NCBI GenBank assembly: GCA_964608735.1
Contig: CAZSPL010000137.1
Coordinates: forward strand, 1 to 10,882
Source of the DNA: CAZSPL01 sp964608735
Lineage (GTDB): Bacteria; JAJVIF01; JAPKYR01; CAZSPL01
Direction of reading: 5' to 3'
Length of the DNA stretch: 10,882 nucleotides
Both the position numbers and the translations under genes were made by a program. Below the pieces are notes generated by a model that was not told the origin of the DNA, did not search any database, and saw nothing but the letters and a program-made list of their open reading frames with translations. Shown in pieces: positions 1-6,878 of this stretch (positions are counted from its first letter, which is position 1; every line of letters begins with the position of its first letter).

Positions 1-603
1 AGCTACCTCGATGCGAGTAAAGGCGCACAGGTCGTACAGGCGCTCGAGCCCGAGAAGCAGGTTGATGTCGCCAAGCGCATGGCATTGATGGACCAGACAT
101 CGCCCGAGGTAATCCGCGAGATCGAGCGCGTGCTCGAAAAGAACCTTTCCAGCCTCATAAGCCAGGAATTCAGCACCGCCGGCGGAGTCCCGGCCCTCGT
201 CGACATCCTCAACCGCGTCGACAGGGCGACCGAGAAGGCGATACTCGAAAAACTCGAAGAGGATGATCCCGAGCTCGCCGAAGAAGTGAAGAACCGTATG
301 TTCATCTTCGAGGATATCGTGCATCTCAACGACCGCGCGATACAGCAGGTGCTCAAGGAAGTCGACACCAAGGAGCTTTCGCTCGCGTTGAAGGGGGTAA
401 GCGCGGAAGTGCTGGACAAGATTACGAGGAACCTCTCCAAGCGCGCCGGCGCGATGTTGATAGAGGACATGGAATTCATGGGCCCGGTACGCCTGAAAGA
501 TGTCGAGGCGTCCCAGCAGCGCATCGTGAACGTGATACGCTCCCTCGAGGAAGCGGGCGAGATAGTCATCGTCCGCGGAGGCGAGGATGAACTCGTGACA
601 TAG
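1..603 (+). CDS. fliG: Flagellar motor switch protein FliG (C-terminal part, 5' end outside window)
   Basis: This is the C-terminal 200 residues of FliG, the rotor protein that couples stator ion flow to rotation and sits between the MS ring (FliF) and FliM. The frame is open from base 1, so the start and the N-terminal FliF-binding domain lie upstream; an internal ATG at 79 is not the start. The piece begins in the middle domain (SYLDASKGAQVVQALEPEKQ, then DVAKRMALMD). It passes the hinge motif MFIF (residues 100-103 of the visible part) and enters the C-terminal torque domain with DRAIQQVLKEVD (111-122), ALKG (129-132) and GPVRLKDVE (161-169). These are hallmark FliG sequences in the expected order and spacing, and the C-terminus falls where FliG normally ends. 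It is the first visible gene of the flagellar operon; fliH follows after 23 bp. Confidence 0.97.
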   Translation, partial: SYLDASKGAQVVQALEPEKQVDVAKRMALMDQTSPEVIREIERVLEKNLSSLISQEFSTAGGVPALVDILNRVDRATEKAILEKLEEDDPELAEEVKNRMFIFEDIVHLNDRAIQQVLKEVDTKELSLALKGVSAEVLDKITRNLSKRAGAMLIEDMEFMGPVRLKDVEASQQRIVNVIRSLEEAGEIVIVRGGEDELVT

Positions 604-626
604 ACTGTTCTCCGGATGGTAGTTGG

Positions 627-1310
627 ATGGCGGAAATATTTAAATCCGAAAAACCCGAGAAAAGCAGGCTCATCGAGATGGGCATCGACCCGTCGCGGCA
701 GTTGTCGGTATTCGAGCGGAAGATGATCGAAGTTCGCGCCGAAGCCGAGGCGATGCGCGCCGAAGCCGAGAAGTCCGCGGGTGAAATCGTCGCCGGCGCC
801 CAGGCCGAGGCCGACGGGATCAGGGAAAAAGCATACGCCGAAGGAATCAACAAGGGGAAAGAAGAATCCCTCGCGCGTATCGACGCCCTCGCGAAATCGA
901 TGGAAGCGGAGCTCGAGAAGATACAGGGGACGCATTCCGAGCTCATTTCGAAAGCCCGCTCGAGCATATTGAAATTCACTTTCAAACTCGCCAAACTTAT
1001 CATCGGCTCGGAAATCAGGAACGACCCGTCGATAGTGGAGAAGCATCTCGCGAGGATACTCGACCGCCTGAAGATCGACAGCAAGGTGGAGATAGCGGTA
1101 TGCGGCGAGGATTTTGAAACGATAGAGACATACCTTCAGGAAACCGCGTTCAACTTCGACGCGGGCGGATATGAGATCAAAGTCGACAATTCGCTTGCCC
1201 GCGGCGGCATCAAGGTGCAGACGCCGGTGATGGGCATAGATGGCAGCCTCGAAGGCATGATGCAGAGGGTGGAAACGGTCATCAGCGATATGCTCACCGA
1301 AAATGAATAA
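627..1310 (+). CDS. fliH: Flagellar assembly protein FliH (export ATPase regulator)
   Basis: The 227-aa product looks like FliH, the peripheral-stalk protein that binds FliI and tethers it to the export gate and C ring. The N-terminal 30 residues are followed by a long Ala/Glu/Arg-rich helix (about 33-110). This contains a heptad repeat (RAEAEAM, RAEAEKS) and the FliH-type segment AYAEGINKGKEES (69-81). The C-terminal domain (about 112-227) resembles the FliH/V-ATPase E-subunit fold, with VDNSLARGGIKVQT (186-199) and GIDGSLEGMMQRV (203-215), which match the family pattern of Gly-Gly followed by a D/G-S-L helix. The ATG at 627 has only a poor Shine-Dalgarno site. No other in-frame start is better placed, and the gene sits 23 bp after fliG. 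Its end overlaps the fliI start by 8 bp. Sequence identity in this family is low, so the call rests on both sequence pattern and position. Confidence 0.87.
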   Translation: MAEIFKSEKPEKSRLIEMGIDPSRQLSVFERKMIEVRAEAEAMRAEAEKSAGEIVAGAQAEADGIREKAYAEGINKGKEESLARIDALAKSMEAELEKIQGTHSELISKARSSILKFTFKLAKLIIGSEIRNDPSIVEKHLARILDRLKIDSKVEIAVCGEDFETIETYLQETAFNFDAGGYEIKVDNSLARGGIKVQTPVMGIDGSLEGMMQRVETVISDMLTENE

Positions 1311-2736
1311 ACCTGCCCCAAATAGCATTGATTTCAAGCCGTTCATCGAGATTCTCGACCGGGTTGACCCGTTGCTTTGCCGTGGGCAGATACGCAATAT
1401 CGTCGGGCTGAAAGCCGAAGCGAGCGGGCCGCGCGTGCCGCTCGGTACGCTTTGCCGTGTGGAAGACACGGGCGGGGGAAGGCTCGCCGAGGTTGTGGGA
1501 TTCGAAGATGAGATGGCTATCCTCACCCCGTTCTCGGACTGGGATGGGATCAAGCACGGCGCATGCGTCGAATTCTCCGGCTCGCCGCTGATGTTCAACG
1601 CCGGGGATTTCCTTCTCGGACGCGTCATCAACGGACTCGGCATGCCGATCGATGACAAGGGGCCGCTTCCCGCCGGGTCGAAGCGCACCGTGATGAATGA
1701 TGCGCCCAACCCGGTGGACCGTCCGCTCATCTGCGACCCCATCGCGACGGGGATCAGGGCCATCGACGGGATGTGCACAATCGGCAAGGGACAGCGTTTG
1801 GGGATATTTTCCGGCGCGGGGGTCGGGAAGAGCGTACTGCTCGGCATGATTGCGAGGAATACATCCGCCGATGTAAACGTCATCGCGCTCATCGGCGAGC
1901 GCGGGCGCGAGGTGCGCGAGTTCATTGAAAGAAGCCTCGGTGAAGAAGGCCTGAAACGCAGCGTAGTCGTGGTCGCCATATCCAATGAATCGCCGATTGT
2001 GCGCATGCGAGGCGCGTATATCGCAACGGCGATCGCGGAGTATTTCCGTGACCAGGGGCTGGATGTCATGTTCATGATGGACAGCCTCACGCGGTTCGCG
2101 TTCGCCGCGCGCGAGGTGGGCCTCACCAGCGGCGAACCTCCCGCCACCCGCGGGTATACGCCGTCGGTATTCACCCTCATCCCGCGTCTCATCGAACGCA
2201 CCGGCCGCACTCCGAAGGGAAGCATCACCGGGCTGTACGCCGTGCTTGTCGAGGGGGATGACCTGAGCGAGCCGGTGAGCGATACCGCGAGAAGCGTGCT
2301 CGACGGCCACATAATACTCGGGCGCGACCTCGCCGACAGGAATCACTGGCCCGCCGTGGATGTCCTCAAGAGCCTGTCGCGAAGCATGCCCGATATCACG
2401 GATAAGGAGCATCGCGGCGTCGCCGGACGCGTACGCACGACGCTGTCGGTTTATCGCGATGCCGAGGACCTGATAAATATCGGCGCGTATCGAAAAGGTT
2501 CGAACCCGGAGATAGATTTTGCAATCGAAAAGATAGGCGCGATAAGCGGATATCTGCAACAGGATATGTACGAGAAAGCCGGTTTCGACGAAGCCGTTGC
2601 CGGCTTACATACGATATTCAAGGATGGCGCGCCTCAGAAAGCATCTCCCCAGCGGGCGCAGCCCCCTCAGCCCGGACAGCCGAACAGGCCGCAAGGGCCG
2701 AACATCCCTGTCCAGCCGGGGGGAGATAAGAGATGA
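1303..2736 (+). CDS. fliI: Flagellum-specific ATPase FliI
   Basis: This is the hexameric ATPase of the flagellar type III secretion system, which unfolds and delivers export substrates at the membrane base. The 477-aa product has an N-terminal beta-barrel domain (about 20-100) and the entry to the ATPase domain DPIATGIRAIDG (145-156). Next come Walker A GAGVGKS (171-177), the catalytic-Glu segment GERGREVREF (198-207), Walker B DVMFMMD (254-260), the region PSVFTLIPRLIERTG (287-301) and the ATPase alpha/beta signature PAVDVLKSLS (350-359). All key residues are intact. The ATG at 1303 lies inside the end of fliH (ATGAATAA) with no clear Shine-Dalgarno site, so translation is probably coupled to fliH. 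After the usual C-terminus there is a Pro/Gln-rich tail of about 37 residues (441-477) that most FliI proteins lack. The end overlaps fliJ by 4 bp (ATGA). Confidence 0.98.
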   Translation: MNKPAPNSIDFKPFIEILDRVDPLLCRGQIRNIVGLKAEASGPRVPLGTLCRVEDTGGGRLAEVVGFEDEMAILTPFSDWDGIKHGACVEFSGSPLMFNAGDFLLGRVINGLGMPIDDKGPLPAGSKRTVMNDAPNPVDRPLICDPIATGIRAIDGMCTIGKGQRLGIFSGAGVGKSVLLGMIARNTSADVNVIALIGERGREVREFIERSLGEEGLKRSVVVVAISNESPIVRMRGAYIATAIAEYFRDQGLDVMFMMDSLTRFAFAAREVGLTSGEPPATRGYTPSVFTLIPRLIERTGRTPKGSITGLYAVLVEGDDLSEPVSDTARSVLDGHIILGRDLADRNHWPAVDVLKSLSRSMPDITDKEHRGVAGRVRTTLSVYRDAEDLINIGAYRKGSNPEIDFAIEKIGAISGYLQQDMYEKAGFDEAVAGLHTIFKDGAPQKASPQRAQPPQPGQPNRPQGPNIPVQPGGDKR

Positions 2737-3194
2737 AGCCGTTTGTTTTCCGCTGGCAGCGCATGCTTCAACTCGTGGAAGGCTTCGAGCGGGACCGCCG
2801 CAATGCGCTTGCCGCCGCCATCGGCAACCTGAACAGGGCCGAGGCGGAGCTTGCATCGATGCGCGTGAGCCTCGCGGAGTTGAGAGCGAAGCGGTATGAG
2901 ATCCTCGAACGCGGCGCCGATATAAGGGAGATACAGGACAACTACTACGGCGAAGTTGGCATAGACCTGCGCATCGAGCTGCAGAAAAAAAATATCGAAC
3001 AGCTCGAGGAAATAGCAGACAAGCGCAGGGAAGAGCTTACCGAAAGGATGCGCGAGAGGAAAACATACCAGAAATTGCGCGGACGCGCGCTTGATGATTA
3101 TACCGTCGAGACGAAGCGCGAAGAGAGCCGCGAAGTTGACGATATCGCGTCGATTGCGTTCAGGAGGATAAGCGCGGATGAACATTCGGAATGA
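2733..3194 (+). CDS. fliJ: Flagellar export protein FliJ
   Basis: The 153-aa, highly charged, all-helical protein fits FliJ, the central-stalk coiled coil that inserts into the FliI hexamer and contacts the FlhA export gate. The typical N-terminus is present (MKPFVFRWQRMLQL, with residues 6-9 in the place of the family's F-x-L-Q). It is followed by two long antiparallel coiled-coil helices (about 12-60 and 78-145). The C-terminal segment with KRREELTERMRERK (97-110) and TKREESREVDDIA (127-139) resembles the conserved end of the family. It overlaps the fliI stop by 4 bp (ATGA at 2733) and has a good Shine-Dalgarno site, GGGAG at 2721-2725, 7 nt before the ATG. Sequence alone would be weak, since coiled coils look alike; position directly after fliI makes the call. 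Spirochaete literature names this gene flbA. Confidence 0.87.
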   Translation: MKPFVFRWQRMLQLVEGFERDRRNALAAAIGNLNRAEAELASMRVSLAELRAKRYEILERGADIREIQDNYYGEVGIDLRIELQKKNIEQLEEIADKRREELTERMRERKTYQKLRGRALDDYTVETKREESREVDDIASIAFRRISADEHSE

Positions 3195-3795
3195 AATAAA
3201 CAACGAGCTTGGACGGATCCCCATCCCGCTGATACTGGTGCTCGTGCTTATAATCGCCGGCGCGGTGACCGGGGTGCTCGCCTACAGCGGCGTGATCAAT
3301 ATCCCCGGCATCACTCCCGCGCCGGAACCCGAGCCGGCCGTGGCGAAGATCGAGATCAATCCCGAGGAACAGCTCGAAAGTCAGATCATCGAGCTCGCGC
3401 GAAGCCGCGAAGTAGACCGCCAGCGCGTCGCGCAGCTCGAGGAAACCATCGAGCTGAAGGATGAGCGCATCGGCACATTGCAGGCCGAGATAGACCGCCT
3501 CGAGGGTTTGCTCGTGCTCGCCGACGACAACGCGGTGAAGGATGTCGCGCTCGTTTATGAGAAGATGTCGCCCGAAAGCGCCGCCGAGATACTCTCCAAA
3601 TTCGAACCCGAGAAGAGCGTGCTCATCCTCGACGCGATGGACGAAAAGAAAGCGGCGGCGGTAATCGAGGTGCTTGACGCCGACCTCGCCGCGCAGATAA
3701 CCCGCCTGATGGCCGGATTCGATAAACCTTTCAAAAGCGCTGTAGTTCCCGAGACACCCGCAACGCCGTCCGCGCCAAGCGCATCGGGGGGATAA
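3178..3795 (+). CDS. flbB: FlbB/MotE-like flagellar protein (TM anchor, coiled coil, MgtE-N-like domain)
   Basis: The 205-aa protein has one N-terminal membrane segment (about 16-38), a Pro/Glu-rich linker (48-55) and a coiled coil (about 64-113). A compact domain (about 124-180) follows, whose pattern VYEKMSPESAAEIL...VLILDAMDEKKAAAVIEVL...AAQITRLM is typical of MgtE N-terminal (MotE-like) repeats. The last 15 residues are Pro/Ala/Ser-rich. With the anchor at the N-terminus, most of the protein should lie in the periplasm. In spirochaetes the gene after fliJ is flbB, whose product forms part of the periplasmic collar around the motor; MotE in other bacteria is a stator or motility chaperone with the same domain. 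Here I infer a periplasmic motor-accessory role. The start at 3178 overlaps fliJ by 17 bp and has AGGAGG at 3162-3167 with a 10-nt spacer. Which of the two named families fits best is undecided. Confidence 0.82.
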   Translation: MNIRNEINNELGRIPIPLILVLVLIIAGAVTGVLAYSGVINIPGITPAPEPEPAVAKIEINPEEQLESQIIELARSREVDRQRVAQLEETIELKDERIGTLQAEIDRLEGLLVLADDNAVKDVALVYEKMSPESAAEILSKFEPEKSVLILDAMDEKKAAAVIEVLDADLAAQITRLMAGFDKPFKSAVVPETPATPSAPSASGG

Positions 3796-3829
3796 GAGCC
3801 TTACCTGTCCGGGGAGTTGAGAGCATCCC

Positions 3830-3848
3830 GGCTGTCGCAGCCCATTTT
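3830..3848 (+). terminator. Possible weak terminator after the flagellar genes
   Basis: A short hairpin with GGCTG (3830-3834), loop TCG and CAGCC (3838-3842) is followed by CATTTT. It lies 35 bp after the FlbB-like stop codon and just before a new promoter, where the flagellar transcript would be expected to end. The stem is only 5 bp and the T-run is short, so termination may be partial. Confidence 0.35.
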
Positions 3849-3850
3849 CG

Positions 3851-3859
3851 TGGTATAAT
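3851..3859 (+). promoter_or_regulatory. Extended -10 promoter of the lipoprotein gene
   Basis: TGGTATAAT is a perfect extended -10 element (TGn plus TATAAT at 3854-3859). At 17 bp spacing the -35 position reads GCTGTC, which is a poor match; this is normal for extended -10 promoters. The predicted transcript start is near 3866, giving a leader of about 58 nt before the ATG at 3924. It indicates that the lipoprotein gene is transcribed separately from the flagellar operon by the housekeeping sigma factor. Confidence 0.65.
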
Positions 3860-3923
3860 AACAGTACCGAAACTCATATTCGAATTAGGGATAGATATCA
3901 AAGCTTAAGAATGGAGGATAACC

Positions 3924-5294
3924 ATGCGCTATTGGATGTTGATGGTCATCCCTTCAATTCTCGTAATCCTTTCAATCGGCTGCAGCAACGGGTCTCAGCC
4001 CGGTACTCTTCCGGACGGGCAGCCTGAAGTCACGGCGGACGATTACCTCGGTGGCGGGTATCCAATCAAGGGGATAAACTATTCGCGCAACAATCGCTCA
4101 ACTTACAAACTGCCCATGGCTTTTGAATTCTGGGATGTCTACCGCGATGTCTTCGATTCGGACGATTTCTATCATGAAAGAAGCTTCCACGATCTCGCGG
4201 TCGACGGTAACGGGAAGCTTTACATGAGCCTCATGGATGACGCCGGCCAGGGTTTTGAAAACGGCAGCTGGAAACAGGTAAACTACATGCTTTTTGCCTT
4301 CGAGTTCGGTCAAGATCCTGGAACACCGGTCGATGGTGGTTACAATATCGCGTTGAGCGAAAACGGTTTATACTCCGTGAACAGGTATTTCTATTCCAGC
4401 ACGGGTTCGGGTTTCGGTTCTGTGTCCTCAAGCTCGAAATATGTATCGAATATTACACGGGTTTTATCCTGGCCGGAATGCGCCTACGAGATATCAACAG
4501 GCTGGGGTACAAGTACATGGTTCTTTTCAATGGGTAATTCCGGCTCCAGCAAAAATGGGGATTGGGATGGGCGGAATTTTAACTCGGTTCTCCCGATGCC
4601 CGATGATACGCTGCTTATAACATACGCCGAGCCGAATACAAACCCGGCCGATGATAACCACGTGCAGCGTCTTGACTTGAGCTTGCAGGTGATATGCGAG
4701 GCATCCCTCCCGGACGATATTATCGGATTATCTTTTGATGAGGATACAAACCACATATACCTGACTACAGCGGATCGACTTGTACCTCCCACAAGCGGCC
4801 TGTATTGCTTCAACGAAAACTTCGAGCTGCAGTGGGACACATCCAAGCACTGGAATAATTTCAGTTCCGAATTACCTGTCATCGATAACGATGGCGGTAT
4901 TCTCGGTGTGTATGACGGCAAACTGAAGCGCGTGAACAGTAATGGCGAACCCGACGATGTATTGGATTGCGGTGCGCGTACTCGTCCGGCATTATTCAAC
5001 GACGGCGCGTTCGTGGTTGTTTGTGATACGGGTATAAAACTATTCAATACGAGCCTGACGGAAATCGCATCATTCCCTCTTCCCACGTGGGCGGCTGACG
5101 GATATCTTACGCCGCTTGTGGATTCACTCGATAATTTTGCTATTGCCGCCGGTACGATGCTCTATATCTACAACCGCGATGGCGAGGTTCTCATTCATCG
5201 CAACTTCGAAAAAGATATTCGTGCGATTCGTCTTGGCCCGGAAAACCTGTTTGTGGCCCTCGACGATGCGCTCTACAGGTTCCCGGTCTTTTAG
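3924..5294 (+). CDS. Predicted lipoprotein, probably a beta-propeller; function unknown
   Basis: I do not recognise a specific family. The 456-aa product begins with a lipoprotein signal peptide: Arg2, a hydrophobic stretch 5-19 and the lipobox LSIGC, giving a lipidated Cys20, followed by a flexible linker. From about residue 90 to the end it shows recurring short beta-strand units of the type seen in beta-propellers, such as LAVDGNGKLYMSL, LSFDEDTNHIYLTT, VIDNDGGILGVYDGKLKRV and LYIYNRDGEVLIHR. These resemble PQQ-like or NHL-like blades without a clean repeat signature. No catalytic motif is visible. It is probably anchored to a membrane and faces the periplasm or outside. The start has a strong Shine-Dalgarno site (GGAGG at 3913-3917, 6 nt before the ATG). 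The gene has its own promoter and terminator and uses more A/T-ending codons than its neighbours, which hints at a different history. Confidence 0.85.
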   Translation: MRYWMLMVIPSILVILSIGCSNGSQPGTLPDGQPEVTADDYLGGGYPIKGINYSRNNRSTYKLPMAFEFWDVYRDVFDSDDFYHERSFHDLAVDGNGKLYMSLMDDAGQGFENGSWKQVNYMLFAFEFGQDPGTPVDGGYNIALSENGLYSVNRYFYSSTGSGFGSVSSSSKYVSNITRVLSWPECAYEISTGWGTSTWFFSMGNSGSSKNGDWDGRNFNSVLPMPDDTLLITYAEPNTNPADDNHVQRLDLSLQVICEASLPDDIIGLSFDEDTNHIYLTTADRLVPPTSGLYCFNENFELQWDTSKHWNNFSSELPVIDNDGGILGVYDGKLKRVNSNGEPDDVLDCGARTRPALFNDGAFVVVCDTGIKLFNTSLTEIASFPLPTWAADGYLTPLVDSLDNFAIAAGTMLYIYNRDGEVLIHRNFEKDIRAIRLGPENLFVALDDALYRFPVF

Positions 5295-5345
5295 AGCAAC
5301 GCCTCGAATAATACGCGGTTTCGCTGATTGAACCGGTTGTTTGTA

Positions 5346-5354
5346 TGGTAAAAT
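5346..5354 (+). promoter_or_regulatory. Possible extended -10 promoter before the first MFS gene
   Basis: TGGTAAAAT is an extended -10 element with one mismatch to the TATAAT core (5349-5354). A -35-like TTGAAC lies at 5328-5333, with a short spacer of 15 bp. Its sequence resembles the promoter of the lipoprotein gene. A transcript from here would start inside the hairpin at 5356-5374, so it may drive the MFS pair with a very short leader or may be a chance match. Confidence 0.35.
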
Positions 5355-5355
5355 T

Positions 5356-5380
5356 CCCGCCAATTCCTGGCGGGTTTCTT
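5356..5380 (+). terminator. Intrinsic terminator of the lipoprotein gene
   Basis: A perfect 7-bp stem, CCCGCCA (5356-5362) and TGGCGGG (5368-5374), closes a 5-nt loop (ATTCC) and is followed by TTTCTT. This is a typical rho-independent terminator, 61 bp after the lipoprotein stop codon. The T-tract overlaps the predicted TTG start of the next gene at 5379. Confidence 0.7.
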
Positions 5381-6809
5381 GGTTGAAGCAAGCGAAAATA
5401 GCCTGTTGCCCGGCCCAATCGATGAAGCTACATCGAAGGGAATCCGCCACAGCCTCAACCTGAGCATATGGGAAGGGGCCTCCTACTCGGTGATGGTCGG
5501 CTTCGCCGAGATTTATTTCATCCCCCTGCTGATAGCCCTCAACGCGACCGATTTCCAGGTCGGATTCTTCGTGGCGATGATCCAGATATTCCTCGGCTTC
5601 TCCCAATTCGGCGGCCTGCAGCTCGTGGAGCGGTTCCATGCGCGCAAGACGATAATGTTCCTCGGCGGCATCGCGCACCTTGGTTTTATCGCGCTGATGC
5701 TACTCGGCGTGATCATGGGATGGATAACCCCGCTGTTGTTCATTTTCCTCGCGGGCGGTTATTTCGCGTCGGTCGGGGCGACCATACCGTCATGGGTAAG
5801 CCTCATGGGGGATCTGACATCGGGCGGCGGAAGAGGGAAATATTTCGGGCACCGAAACAGCATATGCAGCGCCGCGTTCTTCGTATGCATGCTTGCGGGC
5901 GGAGCTATCCTCGAGATCCTTGACAAGCAGGATGAGAAATTTACGGGCTTCGCGATAATCCTCGCCGTGGCATTCCTCGGGAGGGCGGGCTCGACATATC
6001 TTTACACGCGATTCTTCGAGACGCCATACCAGTATTCCCGCGATGCATACTTCAGTTTCATCGATTTCCTCAAGCGGGGCGGCAAGTCTAATTTCACGAG
6101 GTTCGTGTTCTTCATGTCGCTGATGAACCTTTCGATACAGATAGCCGCGCCCTATTTCACAGCCTACATGCTGAATGACCTCGATTTCAGCTACCTGCAA
6201 TTCACCGCCGCAACGAGCCTCCTGTGGGTCGCCATGATACTGGCCACGAGGCAGTGGGGAATCGTTGCCGACCGCTACGGAACACGGGTCATACTGAAGA
6301 TCACGGCGTGCATGCTGGTGCTTATGCCCCTCTTGTTTTTCGTGTCGAGGAATTTCTACTACATCCTCGTCGTGCAGTTCATCGCGGGAATCACGTGGAG
6401 CGGATGGTTCCTCAGCACGTTGAATTTCATGATGGATGCCGTTTCGACACTGAAACGCGCCCGGTGCTCGGCATACATGAACTTCACCAACAGTATGGGC
6501 GTATTCACCGGCGCGATGATAGGAGCGCTGCTCAGCTCGCGGGCCGGGAATATTGTCGAGGCCGTCGCGCCGCGCCTCAACCTGTTCTCGCCGCTCTACC
6601 TTGTCTTCCTCATCTCATCGGTGGCGGGATTCATCGTGGTCGTCACGTTCCTGCGAAGATTCCATGAAGTGAGGGATGTTCAGGTGGCGGATTACAGCGA
6701 GCTCCTGATGACGCTTCTTTTCGTCAAGCCGTTCACCGGCGCGAGATTCAGGATACTTCCGAGAAGAGGGATACGGGGCAATCATGGAAACAACAAGGCG
6801 AGCGGTTGA
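5379..6809 (+). CDS. MFS transporter, first copy of a tandem pair
   Basis: The 476-aa integral membrane protein has the length and hydrophobic pattern of a 12-helix MFS transporter; the substrate is unknown. The first membrane segment contains MVGFAEIYFIPLL (39-51). The loop between helices 2 and 3 has a degenerate motif A (ERFHARK, 84-90). The mid-protein repeat of motif A is better preserved, as WGIVADRYGTRVIL (293-306). Other signature stretches are SLMGDLTSGGGRGKYFGHRN (141-160), SNFTRFVFFMSLMN (237-250) and KRARCSAYMN (359-368). Most of these recur in the next gene at 6879. There is no ATG before Met39, which lies inside the first helix, so the start must be non-ATG. TTG at 5379 is the first option and gives an N-terminus similar in length to the paralogue's; TTG at 5406 is the alternative. 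No proper Shine-Dalgarno site is visible. The C-terminal tail is rich in Arg and Gly. Confidence 0.9.
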   Translation: MVEASENSLLPGPIDEATSKGIRHSLNLSIWEGASYSVMVGFAEIYFIPLLIALNATDFQVGFFVAMIQIFLGFSQFGGLQLVERFHARKTIMFLGGIAHLGFIALMLLGVIMGWITPLLFIFLAGGYFASVGATIPSWVSLMGDLTSGGGRGKYFGHRNSICSAAFFVCMLAGGAILEILDKQDEKFTGFAIILAVAFLGRAGSTYLYTRFFETPYQYSRDAYFSFIDFLKRGGKSNFTRFVFFMSLMNLSIQIAAPYFTAYMLNDLDFSYLQFTAATSLLWVAMILATRQWGIVADRYGTRVILKITACMLVLMPLLFFVSRNFYYILVVQFIAGITWSGWFLSTLNFMMDAVSTLKRARCSAYMNFTNSMGVFTGAMIGALLSSRAGNIVEAVAPRLNLFSPLYLVFLISSVAGFIVVVTFLRRFHEVRDVQVADYSELLMTLLFVKPFTGARFRILPRRGIRGNHGNNKASG

Positions 6810-6829
6810 TGTCCTTCGAAACAGCGCGC

Positions 6830-6858
6830 TCGAAATGACGATGGAAGTGCTGTATTAT
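6830..6858 (+). promoter_or_regulatory. Possible sigma70-type promoter before the second MFS gene
   Basis: TCGAAA (6830-6835) and TATTAT (6853-6858) match the -35 and -10 consensus at 4 and 5 of 6 positions, with a 17-bp spacer. They lie in the 69-bp gap between the two MFS genes. A transcript would start near 6865, leaving a leader of only about 14 nt. The second gene may therefore be transcribed both from here and by read-through from the first. Confidence 0.35.
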
Positions 6859-6878
6859 AAAAACGATATTTCGAGCGG

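Noticed and set aside
3..2312. A 769-codon open frame on the minus strand opposite fliG, fliH and fliI
   Set aside because: It lies antisense to three unmistakable flagellar genes and shows a low-complexity Ser/Arg/Thr-rich translation. It is a by-product of the codon bias of the real genes.
1294..2559. A 421-codon minus-strand open frame opposite fliI
   Set aside because: It is antisense to a fully conserved FliI and its composition is Arg/His/Ala-rich, typical of shadow frames.
3812..3831. Inverted match around CCGGG (about 3810) and CCCGG (about 3827) as the flagellar terminator
   Set aside because: The stem is about 5 bp with a loop of over 10 nt and no T-run after it. The adjacent GGCTG/CAGCC hairpin followed by TTTT is the better candidate.
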